A stretch of DNA of 64,000 bases from Pseudoalteromonas phenolica (GTDB lineage Bacteria; Pseudomonadota; Gammaproteobacteria; Enterobacterales; Alteromonadaceae), in assembly GCF_001444405.1 (NCBI RefSeq), contig NZ_CP013187.1, positions 2,790,001 through 2,854,000 on the forward strand, in the 5' to 3' direction. Below are positions 38,517 through 46,405 of the stretch, piece by piece (position 1 is the first letter of the stretch; every line of letters begins with the position of its first letter). A model generated the notes under the pieces. That model was given only the letters and a program-made list of their open reading frames with translations. It searched no databases and had not been told where the DNA came from. The position numbers and the translations under genes were made by a program.

Positions 38517-38683
38517 TTATACCAACCCTCTTAATTAAGCGGTCTATTTTGAGGCAAGAAAAATTAGTCGATAACGAGGCGGAAATTTTGCTATTTAGTT
38601 ATTCTAAATAAGACGTTTTCAACGAAGTTAGCGTCAGGTTTTAGTCCCTCAAAATGATTGAGCATTACTGAGGATTGGTATTA
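38517..38683. repeat. MITE-like palindromic intergenic element (copy 2)
   Basis: Inverted ends TTATACCAACCCTC (38517-38530) and GAGGATTGGTATTA (38670-38683) bound a 167-bp non-coding segment. TTTTGAGG and CCTCAAAA continue the pairing further in. The 65-bp core (38569-38633) starts CGATAACGAGGCG and ends TTCAACGAAGTTAGCG. It has the same length as the core of the element at 281-481 with nearly the same flanks, but a different central hairpin (CTATTTAG pairs with CTAAATAAG). It ends nine bases from the kinase stop codon. It does not encode a transposase. I infer a non-autonomous mobile or structured repeat. Confidence 0.7.
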
Positions 38684-38691
38684 AAGCCAGA

Positions 38692-40518
38692 TTACGAATC
38701 GATCTGTTCGGAATTAAAGTCACTGGTTTGATTTAATGAAAACTCCGTTTCTGACAAAATAATATGAAGGCAAGCCCCACCATGCGCTGGGCTTTGCATT
38801 TTAACCTCCCCTTTAAGCTTTTTCGTCACTAAGTTATGTATGATGCTCATACCAAGACCCGTGCCACCACTATGACGTTTCGAAGTAATAAAAGGTTCGA
38901 AGATAACTGGCAAGATTTCTTTGTCGATACCCACACCGTCATCTTTAAAATAGATATGTACGAAATCGTTCACAACCATTGCTGAAACAATAATATGCAA
39001 TTTCTGATTAGCTATCTTGCCATGCTTGATACTATTGTGAATACACAGACTAATAATCTGGTTTATTGCTGAGGGATAACTATTAATGGATAACTTATCA
39101 GAGATATCAAAAGTGATATCATACTCGTCTGCAGGTAATAAACTGTCTTTACCACGAAACACATATTCTATTTGTTCAAGTAAATTAAAATAAGTCAGCA
39201 CGTCTAAGTGTTGATTAGAAGAGATCAGATTAAACTCTTCTATCAGCTGCTCACTGACAGTTAAATTGCTTTCAATAATATCTAAGGTGCTTTCAAGGTG
39301 GCTTATCATCTCAGTAATTGAAGCGTTTTCATCTAACCCATCACTTAGGTTACTTTTCATGATGGCAATCAGCTCCGCCATATCGCCTTTACCACTTTTA
39401 ACCTCCCCAAGTGGTGTATTTAGCTCCTGAGTAAAGCGATGTATCACATTACTGAAACTCGCCACTTCAGCATCTTCTAGCAATCGCTTTTGCGCTGAGG
39501 ATAAACGCGCTAATAAGCCATCTAGGTACTCTAGTAGTTTATCAACATGTGTGCCTATTTGACCTAATTCATCGGTATCGCTTAAGTTCGTTCTAAGCTT
39601 AAAATTTTCATGTTCAACAACTTTATCTAATACTTCATTAATCACATTTATTTTATTAGATACTTTTACATGCAATACCACCAACAATACGAAGCACGTT
39701 GAACAGATTATAATAATCATGCCTAACAAGGATAAAACCCAAGCTTGCTTAGTATCATGATCCTGCAAAATAATGGTATTACTTAAACCTAAAATTTTAC
39801 TAGTAAGGTTGTTCTTTTGCTCATCGAGCTGCTTTCTTAAGCCCTGCTTCGAATTTAAGCCAATTTCAGTAAGTACAGCACTATATGATAAAAAGCCTTG
39901 CCGATATGCTTTTAATAATAGAGCAGCTTGAGGGTTGTCTAATTGTAGCCTTGCATAAAGCTTGTCATAAATAGCAGTATGACGCTCAATATACGCATGG
40001 TCATGTCGTAATAGAAAATCTTTTTCAGCACGTCTCAGTTCCAGCACTTTCAACTCTAGCATTGGTTCATCAACCGTTTGCACATACCCCTGTAACTGAT
40101 GCGCATTACGCCTAAATAAGCCGTATACTCCTTGGTCAGCTTCATGCCCTAACTTAATTTGATATTGTTCAAAGCGCTTTAAAGTTTGCCTTAACTGTGC
40201 AGTGTAACTCTCAATTGTAGAAAGCTGCTGCATTACTTTTGGTTCATTGATAAGTAATTGAGCAAGTTCACTGTATTCTTTTTCAAATTGAAAGTAGTGC
40301 ATCTCAAAAGCACGAATAAAATCAGGTTGCCTTTCTTGAATATAATCATTTTTTACCCCGACTAATCTTGCTGCTGCTAGTTTAAGGCGATTCAACTGCA
40401 ATTCAACGTTCTGAGTATGGTCAATATGTGAATACATAAACCAGCTTGCAAGCATGATTAACAATACACACGTACTCGATGCCAATTTAAAAATGAGTAA
40501 TGAAGACTTAACGCGCAT
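38692..40518 (-). CDS. Membrane histidine-kinase-like sensor lacking the usual His
   Basis: The protein has 608 residues. It has membrane spans at about 10-29 and 262-283, a long helical extracytoplasmic sensor between them, a HAMP-like linker and then the kinase core. At the dimerisation helix the usual phospho-acceptor region reads RFTQELNTPLG, so Gln364 stands where A-H-E-L-N-T-P-L-G kinases have His. The codon is CAG in the sequence. The ATPase domain looks intact: HNSIKHG (N box), DDGVGID (G1), FEPFITS (F box), GGTGLGMS (G2). It may be a pseudokinase or regulator of another kinase, or may use another residue such as His360. No response regulator gene is beside it. It is divergent from phaB. 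Confidence 0.82.
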   Translation of the reverse strand: MRVKSSLLIFKLASSTCVLLIMLASWFMYSHIDHTQNVELQLNRLKLAAARLVGVKNDYIQERQPDFIRAFEMHYFQFEKEYSELAQLLINEPKVMQQLSTIESYTAQLRQTLKRFEQYQIKLGHEADQGVYGLFRRNAHQLQGYVQTVDEPMLELKVLELRRAEKDFLLRHDHAYIERHTAIYDKLYARLQLDNPQAALLLKAYRQGFLSYSAVLTEIGLNSKQGLRKQLDEQKNNLTSKILGLSNTIILQDHDTKQAWVLSLLGMIIIICSTCFVLLVVLHVKVSNKINVINEVLDKVVEHENFKLRTNLSDTDELGQIGTHVDKLLEYLDGLLARLSSAQKRLLEDAEVASFSNVIHRFTQELNTPLGEVKSGKGDMAELIAIMKSNLSDGLDENASITEMISHLESTLDIIESNLTVSEQLIEEFNLISSNQHLDVLTYFNLLEQIEYVFRGKDSLLPADEYDITFDISDKLSINSYPSAINQIISLCIHNSIKHGKIANQKLHIIVSAMVVNDFVHIYFKDDGVGIDKEILPVIFEPFITSKRHSGGTGLGMSIIHNLVTKKLKGEVKMQSPAHGGACLHIILSETEFSLNQTSDFNSEQIDS

Positions 40519-40687
40519 AACCTGGCCTTTAATTTTTCTTACCTTAAGTTTAGTAAAGAAAACTAGATTTAGATCAAGTTATAAATTGTGCAAATTTCGA
40601 GCATAACGATAGACTATATGATAAACCGCTCAGAGAGGTTTACGCTTTAAATAGATCGCAATAGCGAGTTCTTGAAAAGGTCATGGT

Positions 40688-40718
40688 TTGGTTAAAAAAC
40701 TGTCATTTTTTTAACCAA
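40688..40718. promoter_or_regulatory. Perfect 12-bp inverted repeat upstream of phaB
   Basis: TTGGTTAAAAAA (40688-40699) and TTTTTTAACCAA (40707-40718) pair perfectly with a 7-nt spacer in the 337-bp region between the kinase-like gene and phaB. It could be an operator for the PHA genes or a terminator-like hairpin. Further right, CTAAGTGATATTCACTAAGTG (40769-40789 region) shows a repeated CTAAGTG. No known regulator is identified. Confidence 0.35.
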
Positions 40719-40855
40719 TAATGAAGTCACTTAACGACCACTATTGTGAAACTCACTAGTGTGAGCTAACTAAGTGATATTCACTAAGTGTTTGTTGCCA
40801 AAAGCAAACATGACAAATGCAGTTAAATTGTCATAAAAGATGTAGGGAAATCATC

Positions 40856-41605
40856 ATGGATATACAAAAAACTGCCATTGTAACTGGCGCCTTTGGTGGT
40901 ATTGGTACTGCCATCGTTCAATCTTTAGTTGAAAACCATTTCTTTGTTATCGCTGTTGCGAGTCAACGTCGCACTCAAGCTGACTTTGACCAATGGTTGA
41001 ATGAAGCAAACATCAACCCAAAACAAGTCCAAGCGGTATTTTTAGATGTTACTGATACCCAAGCTTGTAAACAAGCCTTGGACTTACTCATCGAAGAGCA
41101 TCAACACATTGATGTATTGGTAAACAACGCGGGTATCACTCGTGATAGCACATTCAAGAAAATGTCGTTTGAACAATGGCGTGAAGTGATCGATACCAAC
41201 TTAAATTCACTTTTCAATATGACCCAACCTTTGTTTGCACATATGTGCGTTCAAAAGCAAGGTCGTATTATCAATATCTCAAGTGTAAACGGCCAAAAAG
41301 GCCAGTTTGGTCAAGCAAACTATGCCGCGGCAAAAGCAGGCATGATCGGATTCTCTAAATCTCTTGCTTATGAAGGTGCGCGCGCGGGAGTCACAGTGAA
41401 TGTGGTTGCTCCCGGTTATACAGAAACCCCAATGGTTGCAGCAATGAAACCTGAGGTACTAGATAACATTCGCGGACAAGTACCTATGCAACGTTTAGCA
41501 ACCCCAGAAGAAGTCGCCAAAGCAGTTCGCTTTTTAGCATCTGACGATGCGGCTTATATCACAGGTGAAACACTCGCCTTAAACGGCGGTTTATACATGA
41601 ATTAA
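40856..41605 (+). CDS. phaB: Acetoacetyl-CoA reductase PhaB (SDR family)
   Basis: The protein has 249 residues from ATG 40856, with AGGGA seven bases upstream; an upstream in-frame ATG adds 13 unlikely residues. It is a short-chain dehydrogenase with the cofactor motif TGAFGGIG, NNAG, and catalytic Tyr/Lys in NYAAAKAG. It should reduce acetoacetyl-CoA to 3-hydroxybutyryl-CoA for polymer synthesis. The phasin and synthase downstream support phaB over a general FabG. Confidence 0.88.
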   Translation: MDIQKTAIVTGAFGGIGTAIVQSLVENHFFVIAVASQRRTQADFDQWLNEANINPKQVQAVFLDVTDTQACKQALDLLIEEHQHIDVLVNNAGITRDSTFKKMSFEQWREVIDTNLNSLFNMTQPLFAHMCVQKQGRIINISSVNGQKGQFGQANYAAAKAGMIGFSKSLAYEGARAGVTVNVVAPGYTETPMVAAMKPEVLDNIRGQVPMQRLATPEEVAKAVRFLASDDAAYITGETLALNGGLYMN

Positions 41606-41675
41606 GTTAGTTGAGTAAGCAGTTAACGCTCAACCCAATTTTTGAAAAATCTCAACGACTCAAAAGGAAAACGTT

Positions 41676-42020
41676 ATGTACACTGATTTACTAAACACGC
41701 TAACTGAACAAAACCAAAAGTTTTTCGGCCCAGCTATTAAATTCAACCAACTTGTTGCAAAGAATATTGAGCAGCTAGCGAGCATTCAAATTGATGCTGT
41801 ACAAAACATCTCAAATGCCTCTGTATCGCAATTAAAAGCTGCGACTGAAGTACAAGATGTGAAATCTGCAATCGATTTTAACTTAAGCCAAGTATCAGCT
41901 ATGACGCAACTAAGCCAGCAAATGATCGAAGATGGTCAAAAGCTAACTAAACTAGGTCAAGAGTTTAAAGATAACCTTGAAACTCTAACTAAAGAGCAAA
42001 TGCAAACTGCTCAAGCTTAA
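41676..42020 (+). CDS. phaP: Phasin family protein
   Basis: The protein has 114 residues, mostly amphipathic helix rich in Gln and Ala (for example QLASIQIDAVQNISNASVSQ). This fits the phasin family that coats polyhydroxyalkanoate granules. It lies 70 bases after phaB and 96 before phaC, so all three likely work together. The short length is normal for this family. Confidence 0.85.
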   Translation: MYTDLLNTLTEQNQKFFGPAIKFNQLVAKNIEQLASIQIDAVQNISNASVSQLKAATEVQDVKSAIDFNLSQVSAMTQLSQQMIEDGQKLTKLGQEFKDNLETLTKEQMQTAQA

Positions 42021-42116
42021 AATTTATTTAGGCAGCGGTATTTCTGCCGCTGCCTGCTCTTCTTGCCTTTATGCTGCTACTCCCAAGCAGCGTCTAGTTG
42101 TGTCATTAGGACAATC

Positions 42117-43886
42117 ATGATGAAGATGGATAACGACGCCTTAAATGCTACGATGCAATCTTGGTGGCAACAAAACCAAGAAATTTTTAACTCCTTTACC
42201 CAAAGCCTGAGCCAACAAAGCCCAGTCCAACAAGCTTTAAATGAGCAAAACAGCAAAGATTTTACCACTTGGCTGCAAGCACTAAGCCAGCAACCTGAGA
42301 CATTAATAAAGAATCAAACTAACTGGTGGCAACAGCAATTACAGATAATGCAAAATGCGATGCAAGCCGGTGACGAAAATATTGCACCCGTCATTAGTGA
42401 AGAACGCGGCGACCGTCGTTTTAAAGATGAACAATGGCAGCAAAATCCTTGGTTTAACTACATCAAACAAAGTTATTTGCTGTTTGGTGAGTCACTGCTG
42501 CAAAATATTCGTGATACTCAAGGGTTAGACGAAAAACAAAAAGAACGCCTAGAGTTTTTTGCCAGACAGACCATTAACTCGCTTGCGCCCAGTAACTTTA
42601 TTAGCACCAATCCTGAGCTACTGAAACTCACCCTAGAGTCAAAAGGTGAAAACCTGGTGAAAGGCTTTGAACTGCTAAAAAAAGACTTAGCTAAAAGCCA
42701 AGATATGCTCCGTATTAGTATGACTGAAGAGCAAGCTTATAAACTTGGTGAAGATTTAGCCACAACACCGGGGCGTGTGGTGTATCAAAACCATTTATTC
42801 GAATTAATTCAATACAGTGCAACCACCGAGCAAGTACTCGAGACACCGCTATTAATCATTCCACCTTATGTGAACAAGTACTATATCTTAGATTTGCAAC
42901 AACAAAACTCGATGGTGAAATGGGCTGTCGATCAAGGCCATACCGTATTCATGATGTCGTGGAAAAATCCAGACTCAAGTATGGCACACATCAGCTTTGA
43001 GGATTATGTGGTTGACGGTGTGGTTGCTGCACTTGATGCCATCGAAAAACATATTGGCGTAACCTATGTCAATGCAATGGGGTATTGTATTGGCGGTACA
43101 TTGCTCACCACAACATTGGCTTACTTCACTGCTAAGCGTATGAAGCAACGGATTAAAAGTGCGACCTTATTAACCACATTACTCGATTTTGCTCAGCCCG
43201 GTGAAATTGGGGTATTCATCAATGAACCCACTATTGCAGCCCTTGAAGCTTACAATACACAAAATGGTGTCATGCATGGTCACTCGCTAGGCACCGCATT
43301 CAGTATGCTCAGAGAAAACAGCCTGTACTGGAATTATTATGTGAATAATTACCTCAAAGGCAAAGCCCCCATGAATATGGACCTGCTTTACTGGAATGGT
43401 GACAGTACCAACCTACCTGCTGTATGCCATAACTTTATGCTGCGTAACCTTTATCTGGAAAACAAGCTGGTAGAGCCAAAAGCAATCAGTATTCGTGGTG
43501 CTAAAATTGATCTGAGTAAGGTGAAAACCCCCATATACATGCTTTCAACTCGAGATGACCACATTGCGCTTTGGCAAGCCACATTTAAAGGTGTGCAAAA
43601 TACTGCAAGCCCAGTCACTTTTGTACTTGGTGAGAGTGGCCATATTGCCGGTGTAATTAATGCGCCTGAAGCAAATAAATATGGTTATTTCTTTGGCCCT
43701 GATGTCAAAGGTGAAGCGCAAGATTGGTTTGATAAAGCGCAGCATCAAACTGGCTCTTGGTGGCCTCATTGGCACCAATGGCTAAATAATCTCAATGATA
43801 CAAAAGTAGAAGCAAGAGTAACGCATACTGACGAAAAACCAGGCATTTATAATGCGCCGGGTGAATATGTAAAAGTGACTCTATAA
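42117..43886 (+). CDS. phaC: Class I poly(R)-hydroxyalkanoate synthase
   Basis: The protein has 589 residues from ATG 42117, with AGGA six bases upstream; the frame is open for 18 codons more upstream without support. The lipase-like box GYCIGG places the nucleophile at Cys324. The triad is completed by Asp481 in DDHIALW and His509 in SGHIAG, close to the spacing of C. necator PhaC (319, 480, 508). It polymerises hydroxyacyl-CoA onto granules. No thiolase gene (phaA) lies in this run, so that step must come from elsewhere. Confidence 0.95.
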   Translation: MMKMDNDALNATMQSWWQQNQEIFNSFTQSLSQQSPVQQALNEQNSKDFTTWLQALSQQPETLIKNQTNWWQQQLQIMQNAMQAGDENIAPVISEERGDRRFKDEQWQQNPWFNYIKQSYLLFGESLLQNIRDTQGLDEKQKERLEFFARQTINSLAPSNFISTNPELLKLTLESKGENLVKGFELLKKDLAKSQDMLRISMTEEQAYKLGEDLATTPGRVVYQNHLFELIQYSATTEQVLETPLLIIPPYVNKYYILDLQQQNSMVKWAVDQGHTVFMMSWKNPDSSMAHISFEDYVVDGVVAALDAIEKHIGVTYVNAMGYCIGGTLLTTTLAYFTAKRMKQRIKSATLLTTLLDFAQPGEIGVFINEPTIAALEAYNTQNGVMHGHSLGTAFSMLRENSLYWNYYVNNYLKGKAPMNMDLLYWNGDSTNLPAVCHNFMLRNLYLENKLVEPKAISIRGAKIDLSKVKTPIYMLSTRDDHIALWQATFKGVQNTASPVTFVLGESGHIAGVINAPEANKYGYFFGPDVKGEAQDWFDKAQHQTGSWWPHWHQWLNNLNDTKVEARVTHTDEKPGIYNAPGEYVKVTL

Positions 43887-44041
43887 CGATTTGGCTCTTC
43901 AAGCTTTATCAACCTTGGAGGGCCAAAGCCTACAACACTTTATTATTTAAAAATTTTACTTTCTCTTTCATAAAATCGTTTCACTTTTAACAACAAATCT
44001 CTATAATCCAGCGCTCGAAAATCGAAATGGAATTAATCAAG

Positions 44042-44704
44042 ATGAAACTTTCTTTAAGCGCATTAAGCTTAGCTGCTCTTTTTAGCTTCAACGCTGCAGC
44101 GAACCAATCAGAGCAAGTAACTGAATCTCCTTTTAAATTCTCACTATTCGCAGGTATCACTGATGGTGGTGACAAACTTGCATCAATCAGTTACGAAGAT
44201 GAAAAAGGCAAAGGTGCTGGTAGCGAAAATATTAAAGCGGGCGACTTTTTAAATATTGGTGCTGGAGTCGAGTATAGCTTTAATAAGGCATGGTCTGTGC
44301 AGTCAAATATTGGCTATTTCTTTGATTCAGACTCAGCTGATAATGCAGATATTGAAATCACTCGCTTTGTGGTTGAAGCGGTGCCTTATTATCACATCAA
44401 TGAAAAATTCAAATTCGGTATCGGTCTGACATTACACCTAAACCCTGAATTTGAAAATGACTACACAAATATTATTGCGAGTAAAACTGAGTATGATAAT
44501 GCAACTGCTGCAGTTTTCTCTCTTGGTTACAAAATTGAACACATGAATAGCTGGTTTGAGCTGCGTTATGTACCAATGGACTACTCAATTAAGTCTCAAA
44601 AAGTGACTCAAGTATTTGGTCAACGCGTAAACCTGCCTGTAGAAAACCCTGATAAAGATGTTGATGCTTCTCATATTGGCATCTCTTGGCACTACCAATT
44701 CTAA
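44042..44704 (+). CDS. Small outer-membrane beta-barrel protein
   Basis: The protein has 220 residues from ATG 44042. This places the signal peptide (MKLSLSALSLAALFSFNAAA) at the N-terminus; ATG 44027 would add five residues. The rest alternates like beta strands and ends in HIGISWHYQF, with the C-terminal Phe typical of outer-membrane barrels inserted by BAM. It resembles the OmpW/OmpA-barrel size class, but I cannot name the family. It is a single gene between phaC and lpd. The gap before it has an imperfect 14-bp hairpin near 43890-43928. Confidence 0.75.
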   Translation: MKLSLSALSLAALFSFNAAANQSEQVTESPFKFSLFAGITDGGDKLASISYEDEKGKGAGSENIKAGDFLNIGAGVEYSFNKAWSVQSNIGYFFDSDSADNADIEITRFVVEAVPYYHINEKFKFGIGLTLHLNPEFENDYTNIIASKTEYDNATAAVFSLGYKIEHMNSWFELRYVPMDYSIKSQKVTQVFGQRVNLPVENPDKDVDASHIGISWHYQF

Positions 44705-44752
44705 TCGTCATTAATGCCAATTCTCAATAATCATTTTGAGGATTTAAAAAAC

Positions 44753-44779
44753 AAAAAACCCGCCGAAGCGGGTTTTTTT
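44753..44779. terminator. Bidirectional terminator between the barrel gene and lpd
   Basis: AAAAAACCCGC and GCGGGTTTTTT form a perfect 11-bp stem around a CGAA loop, symmetrical for both converging genes. Confidence 0.92.
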
Positions 44780-44798
44780 AAAGCTTTAAATCAGAGAA

Positions 44799-46226
44799 TT
44801 ACTTCTTCTTTTTAACTGCTTTTTTGTTTGGTAGGTCAGTGATTGAACCTTCAAAAATTTCAGCAGCTAGACCAATTGACTCGTTCAGAGTTGGGTGAGC
44901 ATGGATAGTAAGCGCTAGGTCTTCACCGTCTGCACCCATTTCTACCGCTAGGCCGATCTCACCAAGCATTTCACCTGCGTTGATACCAACCATAGCACCA
45001 CCGATAACACGACCTGAGTCTTTATCGAAGATAAGCTTAGTTGAACCTTCAGTTCGAGCTGAAGCGATTGCACGGCCAGATGCTGCCCACGGGAATACCG
45101 CAGTTTCAATATTAAGGCCTTGCTCTTTTGCTTCTTTCTCAGTTACACCAACCCAAGCGATTTCTGGATCTGTGTATGCGATTGAAGGAATACACTTAGG
45201 ATCGAAGTAATGCTTCTGACCAGAGATAACTTCTGCAGCAACGTGTGCTTCGTGAACCGCTTTGTGCGCAAGCATTGGCTGACCAACGATATCACCAATC
45301 GCGAAGATATGGTTTACGTTTGTCTTCATTTGCTTATCAGTGTTGATGAAGCCACGCTCGTCAACAGCTACGCCCGCTTTTTCAGCGTCAAGTAGTTTAC
45401 CGTTAGGCGTACGACCTACAGCAACTAATACTTTGTCGTAGCGTACTGGCTCAGCCGGAGCGTTCTTGCCTTCGAATGATACGTACAGACCGTCTTCTTT
45501 CGCTTCAACAGCCACTACTTTCGTAGAAAGCATTACATTGAACTTGTTCTTAACGTATTTCTGGTAAATCTTGATGATGTCTTTATCAGCTGCTGGTACT
45601 AGTTGATCAGCAAATTCAACAACGTCGATTTGTGAACCTAGCGCACGGTAAACAGTACCCATCTCAAGACCGATGATACCACCACCTAATACAAGTAGCT
45701 TCTCAGGTACGTCTTTAAGTTCAAGTGCACCAGTTGAATCAATTACACGCTCATCTTCTGGGATGAAAGGTAGGTTTACAGGCTGAGAACCCGCTGCAAT
45801 GATTGCATTGTCGAAAGTAACAGTTGTAGTACCGCTTTCGCCTTCAACAGCGATAGTGTTAGCACCTGTGAATTTGCCGTAACCGTTTACAACGTTAACT
45901 TTACGCATCTTCGCCATGCCGTCTAAGCCACCAGTTAATTGACCGATTACAGACTCTTTCCAAGAGCGGATTTTGTCTAGGTCAATTTGTGGAGCACCGA
46001 AAGTAACACCGTGAGATGCCATTTCGCTCGCGTCGTCGATTACTTTAGCAACGTGAAGTAATGCTTTTGAAGGGATACAACCTACGTTCAAGCAAACACC
46101 ACCTAGAGTGTTACGTGATTCGATAAGTGTAACGTCTAAACCTAAATCAGCAGCACGGAAAGCTGCAGAGTAACCACCAGGACCACCGCCTAGTACAACA
46201 ACTTGAGTTTTGATCTCGTTGCTCAT
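44799..46226 (-). CDS. lpdA: Dihydrolipoyl dehydrogenase (E3)
   Basis: The protein has 475 residues. FAD-binding GGGPGGYSAA is followed by the redox disulfide in GGVCLNVGCIPSK (Cys45, Cys50). The NAD domain has GGGIIGLEMG, and the C-terminal HAHPTLNE carries the active His. It serves pyruvate dehydrogenase and probably other 2-oxoacid complexes. A terminator and a 179-bp gap separate it from aceF, so it has room for its own promoter. Confidence 0.96.
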   Translation of the reverse strand: MSNEIKTQVVVLGGGPGGYSAAFRAADLGLDVTLIESRNTLGGVCLNVGCIPSKALLHVAKVIDDASEMASHGVTFGAPQIDLDKIRSWKESVIGQLTGGLDGMAKMRKVNVVNGYGKFTGANTIAVEGESGTTTVTFDNAIIAAGSQPVNLPFIPEDERVIDSTGALELKDVPEKLLVLGGGIIGLEMGTVYRALGSQIDVVEFADQLVPAADKDIIKIYQKYVKNKFNVMLSTKVVAVEAKEDGLYVSFEGKNAPAEPVRYDKVLVAVGRTPNGKLLDAEKAGVAVDERGFINTDKQMKTNVNHIFAIGDIVGQPMLAHKAVHEAHVAAEVISGQKHYFDPKCIPSIAYTDPEIAWVGVTEKEAKEQGLNIETAVFPWAASGRAIASARTEGSTKLIFDKDSGRVIGGAMVGINAGEMLGEIGLAVEMGADGEDLALTIHAHPTLNESIGLAAEIFEGSITDLPNKKAVKKKK

Positions 46227-46370
46227 GTTTTAACCTTAATATTTTGCGAACGGGTTATGCCAAATTGGCGTTGCCCTACTCGTTATACTCACTGCCATGT
46301 CATCCATTTGTCAGGAGGAACAAGGGGCAGACTAAAAAAGTGTGCGTCGATTGTATCAGAGGATACAAAC

Positions 46371-46400
46371 AAAATCCCACTGAAAATCAGTGGGATTTTT
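46371..46400 (-). terminator. Terminator of aceF
   Basis: AAAATCCCACTGA and TCAGTGGGATTTT form a perfect 13-bp stem around AAA, just after the aceF stop. It lies between aceF and lpdA. Confidence 0.92.
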
Positions 46401-46405
46401 GAGTT

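Noticed and set aside
43890..43928. Imperfect 14-bp hairpin after phaC as a terminator
   Set aside because: Pairing depends on two G-U pairs and no T-run follows; listed only in the evidence for the barrel gene.
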